Part shown: positions 57,737 through 64,000 of the stretch, one piece after another
Layout of the letters: each line of letters starts with the position of its first letter
Position numbering within the stretch: the first letter of the stretch is position 1
Source: Cupriavidus taiwanensis LMG 19424
GTDB taxonomy: Bacteria > Pseudomonadota > Gammaproteobacteria > Burkholderiales > Burkholderiaceae
Length of the DNA stretch: 64,000 bases
Direction: 5' to 3'
Assembly (NCBI RefSeq): GCF_000069785.1
Contig: NC_010528.1
Span: 1,860,001 to 1,924,000 of the forward strand
Position numbers and translations under genes: made by a program
The notes under the pieces: generated by a model
What the model saw: the letters and a program-made list of their open reading frames with translations, nothing else
Databases searched by the model: none
What the model was told of the DNA's origin: nothing

Positions 57737-57926
57737 GGAATGTTCCTTGTGGCAGCGTGGTGTCGCTGCGATGGTGTTGCGGGATTAAGCGGACGCGAAG
57801 CATGACGGCCGCGGATAGCGGCTGTCATCAAAGCGCAATATTTTACAGGGTTGCCGGGACATTGCCCGCCAATTTGGCACAAACGAGACGGGCAGCCACC
57901 GACGAAGGCTGACCCGCTTGACTTCG

Positions 57927-59318
57927 TCAGTTGTCGTTGTCGAAGAAGGCCGGGCCGCCGCTGAAGTTGTCGAACTTCGTAAACTGGCCGAGGAAGGTCA
58001 GGCGCACCGTGCCGATCGGGCCGTTACGCTGCTTGCCGATGATGATTTCGGCAGTGCCCTTGTCCTGCGAGTCGGCGTTATAGACTTCGTCGCGGTAGAT
58101 GAACAGGATCACGTCCGCATCCTGTTCGATAGCGCCGGATTCGCGCAGGTCGGACATCACCGGGCGCTTGTTGGGACGCTGTTCCAGGCTTCGGTTCAGC
58201 TGCGACAACGCGATTACCGGGCAATTCAGTTCCTTCGCCAGGCCCTTGAGGGAACGGGAAATTTCTGAAATTTCCGTGGCGCGGTTCTCGCCGCCGCCCG
58301 AGCCTGACATCAGCTGCAGGTAGTCGATGATGATCAGGCCCAGCTGCCCGCACTGGCGCGCCAGGCGCCGCGAACGGGCGCGCAGCTCCATCGGGTTCAG
58401 CGCCGGCGTCTCGTCGATATACAGCTGGGTATCGTTCATGCGCTGGATCGCATGCGTCAGCCGCGGCCAGTCTTCGTCGAGCAGGCGCCCGGTACGCAAG
58501 CGGTGCTGGTCGAGGCGGCCGACCGAGCCCAGCATACGCATGGCCAGCTGCGTGCCTGCCATTTCCATCGAGAACACCGCGACCGGCAGGCCCTGCTCCA
58601 CCGCCACGTGCTCGCCGATGTTCAGCGAGAACGCCGTCTTGCCCATCGACGGCCGTCCGGCGACGATAATCAGGTCGCCCGGCTGCATGCCGCTGGTCAT
58701 CTTGTCCAGGTCGATAAAACCGGTCGGCACGCCGGTGACATCGGTGGTGGTATCGCGGTGATACAGCTCGTCGATGCGCTCCACCACCTGGGTCAGCAGC
58801 GGCTGGATTTCCTGGAAGCCCTTCTGCCCGCGCGAGCCCTCTTCGGCAATCGCAAAGACCTTGGATTCGGCCTCGTCGAGCAGCTCGCGCACCTCGCGCC
58901 CCTTGGGGGCGAATGCCGCCGAGGCGATATCGTCCGCCACCGTGACCAGCTTGCGCAGCACCGAGCGCTCGCGCACGATTTCCGCGTAGCGGCGGATGTT
59001 GGCCGCGCTGGGGGTGTTCTGCGCCAGCGAATTCAGGTACGCCAGTCCGCCAACCTCTTCGGCCTTGCCCGCCACCTGCAGCATCTCGTAGACCGTGATC
59101 ACGTCGGCCGGCTTGGTGGCCGAGATCAACCGGGCGATGCTCTGGAAGATCATCCGGTGGTCGAAACGGTAGAAATCTGCCTCGGAGAGAAAGTCCGCGA
59201 TGCGGTCCCAGGCGGCATTGTCCAGCAGCAGGCCACCGAGCACCGATTGCTCGGCTTCGATGGAGTGCGGCGGGACCTTGAGGTTATCGAGTTGGGGGTC
59301 GGCGACGGGCGCGTTCAT
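57927..59318 (-). CDS. dnaB: Replicative DNA helicase DnaB
   Basis: This 463-residue hexameric helicase has an N-terminal domain (1-105, PPHSIEAEQSVLGGLLLDN) that binds primase, a linker, and a RecA-like ATPase with Walker A GRPSMGKTA, Walker B LGLIIIDYLQLM and the arginine-finger region. It unwinds DNA ahead of the replisome. It lies downstream of rplI as in many betaproteobacteria, but separated from it by a terminator. No intein is present. Confidence 0.98.
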   Translation of the reverse strand: MNAPVADPQLDNLKVPPHSIEAEQSVLGGLLLDNAAWDRIADFLSEADFYRFDHRMIFQSIARLISATKPADVITVYEMLQVAGKAEEVGGLAYLNSLAQNTPSAANIRRYAEIVRERSVLRKLVTVADDIASAAFAPKGREVRELLDEAESKVFAIAEEGSRGQKGFQEIQPLLTQVVERIDELYHRDTTTDVTGVPTGFIDLDKMTSGMQPGDLIIVAGRPSMGKTAFSLNIGEHVAVEQGLPVAVFSMEMAGTQLAMRMLGSVGRLDQHRLRTGRLLDEDWPRLTHAIQRMNDTQLYIDETPALNPMELRARSRRLARQCGQLGLIIIDYLQLMSGSGGGENRATEISEISRSLKGLAKELNCPVIALSQLNRSLEQRPNKRPVMSDLRESGAIEQDADVILFIYRDEVYNADSQDKGTAEIIIGKQRNGPIGTVRLTFLGQFTKFDNFSGGPAFFDNDN

Positions 59319-59411
59319 GGGGAGGGATTATAACGGCGAGCGGACACACTTCGCCGGACATTTGGCGACGGCGCCGTCCAGCGCAGCCCCGCAACCGGGC
59401 AGCCGGGCAAC

Positions 59412-59443
59412 AAAAAAGGCAGGAGCCAGGGCTCCTGCCTTTT
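59412..59443 (-). terminator. Terminator of the rpsF-priB-rpsR-rplI operon
   Basis: The inverted repeat AAAGGCAGGAGC/GCTCCTGCCTTT has a 4-base loop, with an A-run on its left giving T-rich sequence on the minus strand, 55 bp after the rplI stop. Confidence 0.8.
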
Positions 59444-59498
59444 ACAATGCCTGCGGGCTTCGGCCGGCGCGAGGCGCCGGCCTGCTGGCGGCGCGTCC

Positions 59499-59951
59499 TT
59501 AGACGCTCTCGCCCACCACCGACACGGTCACGTCGACCACCACGTCGGTGTGCAGCGCAACGCTGACCGGGTGGTCGCCAACCATCTTCAGCGGACCGTT
59601 CGGCAGGCGAACCTGCGACTTTTCCAGCTTGTAGCCTTGGCCAGCCAGGGCTTCGGCGATGTCGGCGTTGGTCACCGAACCGAACAGGCGGCCGTCCACA
59701 CCCGACTTCTGGGTGATCTGGACGTTCAGGCCGTTCAGCTTCTCGCCTTCGGCTTGCGCGGCGGCCAGCTTCTCGGCGGCGGCCTTTTCCAGCTCGGCGC
59801 GCTTCACTTCGAATTCGGCGATCGCGGTTTGCGTGGCGCGGCGCGCCTTCTTCGACGGGATCAGGAAGTTACGCGCGTAACCGTCCTTCACCTTGACGAT
59901 GTCACCCAGGTTGCCCAGGTTGATGACTTTTTCCAGCAGAATGACTTGCAT
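59499..59951 (-). CDS. rplI: Ribosomal protein bL9
   Basis: This 150-residue large-subunit protein starts [36 protein letters not shown], the bL9 N-domain binding 23S rRNA. It then has the long helix and C-terminal domain ([11 protein letters not shown]). Last gene of the S6-PriB-S18-L9 operon. Full length. Confidence 0.98.
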   Translation of the reverse strand: MQVILLEKVINLGNLGDIVKVKDGYARNFLIPSKKARRATQTAIAEFEVKRAELEKAAAEKLAAAQAEGEKLNGLNVQITQKSGVDGRLFGSVTNADIAEALAGQGYKLEKSQVRLPNGPLKMVGDHPVSVALHTDVVVDVTVSVVGESV

Positions 59952-59982
59952 CGTGTTTTCTCCGTTACGGACCTAGGGCCTA

Positions 59983-60261
59983 TCAGTTCTTGTGCAGGTC
60001 GGTGTACGGCAGCAGCGCGAGGAAACGCGCACGCTTGATCGCCGTATCCAGCTGACGCTGATAGTGGGCCTTGGTACCGGTCAGGCGGGCCGGCGTGATC
60101 TTGCCGTTGTCGCCGATGAAGTCCTTCAGGGTGTCCAGATCCTTGTAGTCGATCTGTTCGACGCCAGCCACGGTGAAGCGGCAGAAGCGCTTGCGCTTGA
60201 ACAGCGGGTTCTGTTGCTGGAAGCGCTTCTTGTTCTTGTTGTCACGTTTGACGAATGCCAT
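59983..60261 (-). CDS. rpsR: Ribosomal protein bS18
   Basis: This 92-residue small-subunit protein has a Lys/Gln-rich N-terminus and the core [54 protein letters not shown] carries a single Cys, so it is the zinc-free form. It follows priB by 3 bp and rplI follows by 31 bp. Confidence 0.98.
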   Translation of the reverse strand: MAFVKRDNKNKKRFQQQNPLFKRKRFCRFTVAGVEQIDYKDLDTLKDFIGDNGKITPARLTGTKAHYQRQLDTAIKRARFLALLPYTDLHKN

Positions 60262-60264
60262 GAT

Positions 60265-60564
60265 TCAATCCTTTTCGAATGCTTTACATCCAGTGATGTG
60301 AAAGACGAGAGCCTTGCTATTGCGGTGCTTGCGGGCCAGGAATCCTTCGCAGTCGAGCAGCGTGCCGAGCGGTAGCCGCTCCAGACGCTGGCCAACCTGG
60401 CCGATTCCCATCGCAGCGATTGCAAATTCGACCTGCCGCGGCGTCTGCGCCTCGACGGCCTCGCCGCTGTACTGCAGGATGCAGTTCACGACGGGGACCC
60501 CGGCCGGGGTATAGCGCAGGGCATCGCGTTCCGCCAGGGTGGCGGCAAGCCGGAGCTGGTTCAA
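60265..60564 (-). CDS. priB: Primosomal replication protein N (PriB)
   Basis: This 99-residue single OB-fold protein begins NQLRLAATLAERDALRYTPAGVPVVNCILQYSGE, the PriB pattern. It binds single-stranded DNA during PriA-dependent replication restart. The start is a TTG at 60564 preceded by AGAGG; an upstream in-frame codon would add non-conserved residues. Placement between rpsF and rpsR is the conserved arrangement. Confidence 0.92.
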   Translation of the reverse strand: MNQLRLAATLAERDALRYTPAGVPVVNCILQYSGEAVEAQTPRQVEFAIAAMGIGQVGQRLERLPLGTLLDCEGFLARKHRNSKALVFHITGCKAFEKD

Positions 60565-60653
60565 CGCGGGGCCTCTTGCTGGTTGCAATCCTTGCGGTTT
60601 CCACCCGTGCCCTGGCCGACGCTGTCAGCCACGGCGCGCACCGCAGTCCGCAC

Positions 60654-61028
60654 TCAGGCGGCCTGGCCTTCGGTGGTCGTTTGCGCGGCCTTGCGGGCTT
60701 CTTCGCGCTGCACTTCCTTCATCATCGGCGAAGGTGCGGTCTCGGCCTTCTTGGTCTGCACGATCAGGTGGCGCAGGACGGCGTCGTTGAACTTGAACGC
60801 GTGTTCCAGTTCAGCCAGCGTTTCCTTGCCGCATTCGATGTTCAGGCAAACGTAGTGAGCCTTGGCCAGCTTCTGGATCATGTAAGCCATCTGGCGACGG
60901 CCCCAGTCTTCCACGCGGTGAACGTTGCCGTTCTGCGAGGTCACGAGCTGCTTGTAGCGCTCGATCATGGCCGGCACTTGTTCGCTCTGGTCCGGGTGGA
61001 CGATGAAGACGATTTCGTAATGACGCAT
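60654..61028 (-). CDS. rpsF: Ribosomal protein bS6
   Basis: This 124-residue small-subunit protein starts [25 protein letters not shown]; the S18-binding face [26 protein letters not shown] is intact. The C-terminal 25 residues are charged and flexible. First gene of the operon, with AAAGGAG upstream and a good sigma-70 promoter. Confidence 0.98.
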   Translation of the reverse strand: MRHYEIVFIVHPDQSEQVPAMIERYKQLVTSQNGNVHRVEDWGRRQMAYMIQKLAKAHYVCLNIECGKETLAELEHAFKFNDAVLRHLIVQTKKAETAPSPMMKEVQREEARKAAQTTTEGQAA

Positions 61029-61096
61029 TGACGCTCCTTTTGGGATTAGCCACCCGGGCGTCACGAGTCCGGTGTGGCAAGGTTGAATAGCCTTAA

Positions 61097-61126
61097 ATTA
61101 TAGCCCGCCCTTCGGCCACAGTGCAA
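61097..61126 (-). promoter_or_regulatory. Promoter of the rpsF operon
   Basis: On the minus strand TTGCAC (61126-61121) and a perfect TATAAT (61102-61097) are 18 bp apart, with start near 61090. It lies in the gap after the asparaginase gene. Confidence 0.75.
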
Positions 61127-61147
61127 GCCGCTGATTTCACGGGCAAA

Positions 61148-62140
61148 TCAGGCGATGGCGAACAGGACCTGCAGCCTCTGTGGTTGGCGCGCCAGCCCGG
61201 GGTCCGCCGCCAGGGCCAGCGCCAGCAGCACGCGCGCCTTGTAGGGATTGAGGTCCGTCGCCGATATGAAGACACCGTCGGCGGGACTGGGTTGCGGCGG
61301 AATCGCCACGTGGCCGGCCCCGGTACGCGAGCTGCGCACCACGGCCACCCCGGCCGCCGCGGCGTCGGCAAGCGCCGTGGCAAGCACCTCGTGGACCGAG
61401 CCATTGCCGGCAGCGGCCACGACCAGCCCGGCGACGCCAGCCTGGACCAGCGCATCGACCGCGATCCGGCCCGGCTGGGCGTAGCTGGCCACGATCTCCA
61501 CCATCGGCCAGGCCGCCGGCATCGGCCCGATGGGCGCTGCCGCCCGGGGCGCCCGGGCAAAGCGCACGTAGTCATCCTGCACGAACCCCAGCGGCCCGCA
61601 CGGCGAGACAAAGGCATCGACCGCCGACGTATGCGCCTTGGCTACGTCGCGGGCCGCGTGGATCTGCTGGTTCAACACCACCAGCACGCCCTTGCCGCGC
61701 GCGTCCGGATGTCCGGCGACGCGCACCGCATCCAGCAGGTTCAGCGGCCCGTCCGCGGACAGCGACGTCGACGGACGCATCGCCGCGGTCAGCACCACAG
61801 GCACCGGGCACGGTTGGGTCAGATGCAGCGCCATCGCTGTTTCTTCCAGCGTATCCGTGCCGTGCGTGATCACGATGCCCGCGACATCGGGCTGCGCCGA
61901 CCAGTGCTGCACCCGCGCCGCCAGCGCCTGCCAGAGCGCGAAGGTCATGTCCTTGCTGTCCACCTGTGCCACTTGCTCGGCCTCGATGCGTGCCACCGAC
62001 TGCAAGGGGGGTACCGCGGCAAGCAACGAGGACACCGGCACGGTCGCCGCCTGGTAGCGGGCGCTGCTGGCGGCGCTGCCAGCGGCGCCGGCGATCGTGC
62101 CGCCGGTAGCCAATACGACGATGCGAGGCAATGGGGTCAT
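61148..62140 (-). CDS. Asparaginase
   Basis: This 330-residue type I/II L-asparaginase-like amidohydrolase has the first catalytic Thr in VLATGGTIAG and the second Thr-Asp pair in VITHGTDTLEETA. It hydrolyses asparagine to aspartate. No signal peptide is seen with the start at 62140, so it should be cytoplasmic; an in-frame upstream extension to 62311 crosses the SOS boxes and is rejected. It is divergent from lexA. Confidence 0.9.
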   Translation of the reverse strand: MTPLPRIVVLATGGTIAGAAGSAASSARYQAATVPVSSLLAAVPPLQSVARIEAEQVAQVDSKDMTFALWQALAARVQHWSAQPDVAGIVITHGTDTLEETAMALHLTQPCPVPVVLTAAMRPSTSLSADGPLNLLDAVRVAGHPDARGKGVLVVLNQQIHAARDVAKAHTSAVDAFVSPCGPLGFVQDDYVRFARAPRAAAPIGPMPAAWPMVEIVASYAQPGRIAVDALVQAGVAGLVVAAAGNGSVHEVLATALADAAAAGVAVVRSSRTGAGHVAIPPQPSPADGVFISATDLNPYKARVLLALALAADPGLARQPQRLQVLFAIA

Positions 62141-62279
62141 GGGAGCGCGCAAGGGTTCATTCTGGGAAGAGGAACCGCGATTGTAGCGGGGCGCGCATGC
62201 CTTGCCTCGGCCGGGATCGGCCGCCATGGCCGACGTCCATGCGACACAGCTCAAAATTCTGCTTGCGCTCGCGCCGATA

Positions 62280-62315
62280 CTGTATAAAATCACAGCATAC
62301 TGTTTAAACATACAG
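62280..62315 (+). promoter_or_regulatory. Two perfect LexA (SOS) boxes
   Basis: CTGTATAAAATCACAG (62280-62295) and CTGTTTAAACATACAG (62300-62315) both fit CTGT-N8-ACAG exactly. Their starts are 20 bp apart, on nearly the same helical face. They lie 81 bp upstream of lexA and indicate autorepression. Confidence 0.93.
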
Positions 62316-62395
62316 TGCCCGGCCCGCCGGATACTGGATCACGGACCAGCGTCTCCGTCATCCATGCCAGCGGCCCTGCACGGAACGGCGATCCC

Positions 62396-63049
62396 ATGGC
62401 GACCCTGACACCCCGGCAGCAGCAGATTTTCGATCTGATCCGCAACACGATCCGCCGTACCGGCTTCCCCCCTACCCGTGCCGAAATCGCAGCGGAGTTC
62501 GGCTTCTCCTCGCCCAATGCCGCGGAAGAACATCTGCGGGCGCTGGCCCGCAAGGGCGTGATCGAACTGACGCCCGGCGCGTCGCGCGGCATCCGCCTGA
62601 AGGTGTCGCGCAGCGATTCGGAACTGCCTGACCAGTTCTCGTTACCGATGGCCGGCGTCCTGCAATTGACGCTGCCTCTGGTTGGCCGCGTGGCGGCCGG
62701 TAGCCCCATCCTCGCAGCCGAACATATCGACCGCCAGTACCAGGTCGATGCCTCGGTCTTCGATGAACGTCCGGACTACCTGCTGCGCGTGCGCGGCCTG
62801 AGCATGCGCGACGCCGGCATTCTCGATGGCGACCTGCTCGCCGTGCGCCGCGCCAGCGAGGCCGCGAACGGCAAGATCGTGGTGGCAAGACTGGGCGACG
62901 ACGTCACGGTCAAGCGCCTGCAGCGGCGCGGTGGCCATATCGAACTGATTGCCGAGAACCCGGACTTCACCAACATCATCGTCGAACCCGGTGAAGAGTT
63001 TTCGCTGGAAGGCATCGCCGTCGGGCTGATCCGCTCTTCCGGCTTCTAG
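62396..63049 (+). CDS. lexA: SOS repressor LexA
   Basis: This 217-residue repressor has a winged helix-turn-helix (1-68, [24 protein letters not shown]), a linker with self-cleavage site Ala101-Gly102, and a C-terminal S24 peptidase domain with Ser136 (GLSMRDAG) and Lys173 (TVKRL). The spacing matches E. coli LexA exactly. RecA-stimulated cleavage derepresses DNA repair genes. The start ATG at 62396 gives the conserved [16 protein letters not shown]. Confidence 0.98.
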   Translation: MATLTPRQQQIFDLIRNTIRRTGFPPTRAEIAAEFGFSSPNAAEEHLRALARKGVIELTPGASRGIRLKVSRSDSELPDQFSLPMAGVLQLTLPLVGRVAAGSPILAAEHIDRQYQVDASVFDERPDYLLRVRGLSMRDAGILDGDLLAVRRASEAANGKIVVARLGDDVTVKRLQRRGGHIELIAENPDFTNIIVEPGEEFSLEGIAVGLIRSSGF

Positions 63050-63162
63050 CCGGGCACCATCGCGGGCATTCACCCGCGCGGGCCCACCCGCTTCCATTGC
63101 TTTGCAGACGCCGCCCGGCTTGCCGGGTGTTGACCCCGCTTTGCCTAAAAAGAGGTGCCACC

Positions 63163-63333
63163 ATGCCGCAAATCCACCACGTCGCCGCCCGCCGTCCGGT
63201 CAAGCCCGTGCCGTTCCGCCAGAGCAAGGGCGTACGCGTCTATCAGGGCACGCAGCGCCGCACCATGGTCGGCAGCATGGCGGCGATCTGCCGCATGCTG
63301 GAACTCGAAACCACCGAGAAGCTGGCCGCCTGA
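63163..63333 (+). CDS. Conserved small basic protein of unknown function
   Basis: This 56-residue, strongly basic protein contains VRVYQGTQRRTMVGSMAAICRMLELET. The start at 63163 has an excellent AGAGGTG ribosome-binding site eight bases upstream. It has no signal peptide or membrane segment; charge and size would suit a nucleic-acid or ribosome-associated protein, but no family was recognised. It lies 113 bp downstream of lexA on the same strand and could be part of the SOS response if co-transcribed. Confidence 0.7.
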   Translation: MPQIHHVAARRPVKPVPFRQSKGVRVYQGTQRRTMVGSMAAICRMLELETTEKLAA

Positions 63334-63375
63334 TATTCGCCAGGCACCATCCCGCGGCCGCCAGTTCGCTGCTGG

Positions 63376-63753
63376 TCAGCTACGCGCGCACGCCTTGGCT
63401 TCGGCCTCCAGTTCCGACGGGGTCAGTTGGGGAAACCAGGTATTGGTCTTGCGCAATTCCAGCGCCGTACCGTCGGGCTGCGCCGTCAGAGAGATCAAGT
63501 AGGCATACTGATATTCGCCGCCTGCCGCGGCCTGCCCAATGCGGATTTCGGTTTGGTTTTTCGCCGGCAGCTGGACCAGCGTAGCGTCATCGCCGAGATT
63601 GTTGCGCAGGCATTTCACAACATCGGCCATCTTGACCGGCGTAAACAGGCGCATCGGCGGACGGGCGCGGATGTCCTTCTCGGAAGTGCCAGTGGCACAA
63701 CCTGCCACCATAGTTGCCATCGCTGTGCCAATCAGTGCCGCTCGAACAAACAT
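63376..63753 (-). CDS. Putative lipoprotein of unknown function
   Basis: This 125-residue protein has a signal peptide ending in lipobox VAGC (Cys19). The mature domain (about 100 residues) contains MADVVKCLRNNLGDDATLVQLPAKNQTEIRIGQ and YAYLISLTAQPDGTALELRKTNTW, suggesting a small beta-sheet periplasmic fold. The start at 63753 is chosen to place the signal peptide at the N-terminus; a longer form from 63921 would add 56 non-hydrophobic residues. Function is unknown. The remaining 247 bp to the right window edge hold no supported feature. Confidence 0.75.
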   Translation of the reverse strand: MFVRAALIGTAMATMVAGCATGTSEKDIRARPPMRLFTPVKMADVVKCLRNNLGDDATLVQLPAKNQTEIRIGQAAAGGEYQYAYLISLTAQPDGTALELRKTNTWFPQLTPSELEAEAKACARS

Positions 63754-64000
63754 ACCACCCCCGGGGAATGCAAAACGGCGCCCTTGGGAGGCACCGTTCT
63801 GGAGAATGCTTGGGTTGGCTGGATAGGACTCGAGTCCACGACGACGGGAACTTGCCATCCCGGCGTCTATCGCCATTGCCCCCCATGAAATCAACGCTTT
63901 CGGCTTCGCATTGTTCCGCACTGCGCTGAAACCTCACAGCATTCGTGCAGGCCTTGCGGGAGCCGGGTGCGGATTTTAACCCGCGCGCGCGTCAGGCGCC

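Noticed and set aside
57737..57926. Possible Pho box ahead of the DUF47-pit pair
   Set aside because: One CTGTCAT half-site is present, but no second half-site at 11-bp spacing.
63779..63900. tRNA-like sequence with GGACTCGAGTCC (63826-63837)
   Set aside because: Neither strand gives a seven-base T loop, an anticodon arm or a paired acceptor stem; it is only a short palindrome.

Overview
The window is high-GC, densely coded betaproteobacterial chromosome, most likely Cupriavidus (Ralstonia eutropha-type) or a close relative. This rests on an extracellular-type 3-hydroxybutyrate-oligomer hydrolase, a CysB/SsuEADCB sulfur locus, an rpsF-priB-rpsR-rplI-dnaB block and an alaA-hom-thrC operon. 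No rRNA, tRNA, CRISPR array, prophage or insertion sequence could be supported. Genus assignment is recognition of gene content and order, not a database match.

Layout. 1-1.4 kb: the 3' part of a LysR regulator and a universal stress protein. 1.4-5.1 kb: an M48 lipoprotein peptidase, isocitrate lyase (aceA) and an epoxide-hydrolase-like enzyme. 5.2-11.9 kb: a gamma-glutamylcyclotransferase-like gene, an RraA/HMG-aldolase family gene, a ThDP-dependent enzyme, an MFS transporter, a LytS/LytT-type two-component pair and a small membrane protein. 12.1-23.8 kb: a minus-strand sulfur locus running sbp-ssuE-ssuA-ssuD-ssuC-ssuB-EAL protein-serine hydrolase-cysT-cysW-cysA-cysB. It combines sulfate uptake, sulfonate uptake and desulfonation, and their regulator. 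24.2-24.8 kb: a ferritin-like protein.

24.9-30.2 kb is a visibly more AT-rich accessory segment between the ferritin gene and clpB. A five-gene minus-strand row (GNAT acetyltransferase, haem-oxygenase-like diiron enzyme, MFS transporter, MetZ-like PLP enzyme, small membrane protein) lies opposite a GlxA/AraC-type regulator. This looks like a small undescribed amino-acid-modifying pathway. 30.4-33.1 kb: clpB with a sigma-32-like promoter. 33.2-43.6 kb: a TetR regulator, a Liv-type ABC transporter, an acyl-CoA synthetase, the 3HB-oligomer hydrolase and a MaoC-type hydratase, arranged as one operon. 43.8-51.3 kb: a hydrolase, then crcB, moaE, moaD, moeA, thrC, hom and alaA. 51.6-56.0 kb (plus strand): a Mth938-domain protein, bcp, a PIN-PhoH ATPase, an exported protein and an NlpC/P60 lipoprotein. 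56.1-61.0 kb: pit with its DUF47 partner, dnaB, and the S6-PriB-S18-L9 operon. 61.1-64 kb: asparaginase, lexA with two perfect SOS boxes, a conserved 56-residue protein and a lipoprotein.

Two candidate small RNAs stand out. One (about 24178 down to 24081, minus strand) has an FNR-type box centred 41.5 bp upstream of its predicted start and ends in a strong intrinsic terminator. The other (about 52735-52875, plus strand) has its own sigma-70-like promoter, a stable hairpin and a terminator between bcp and phoH.
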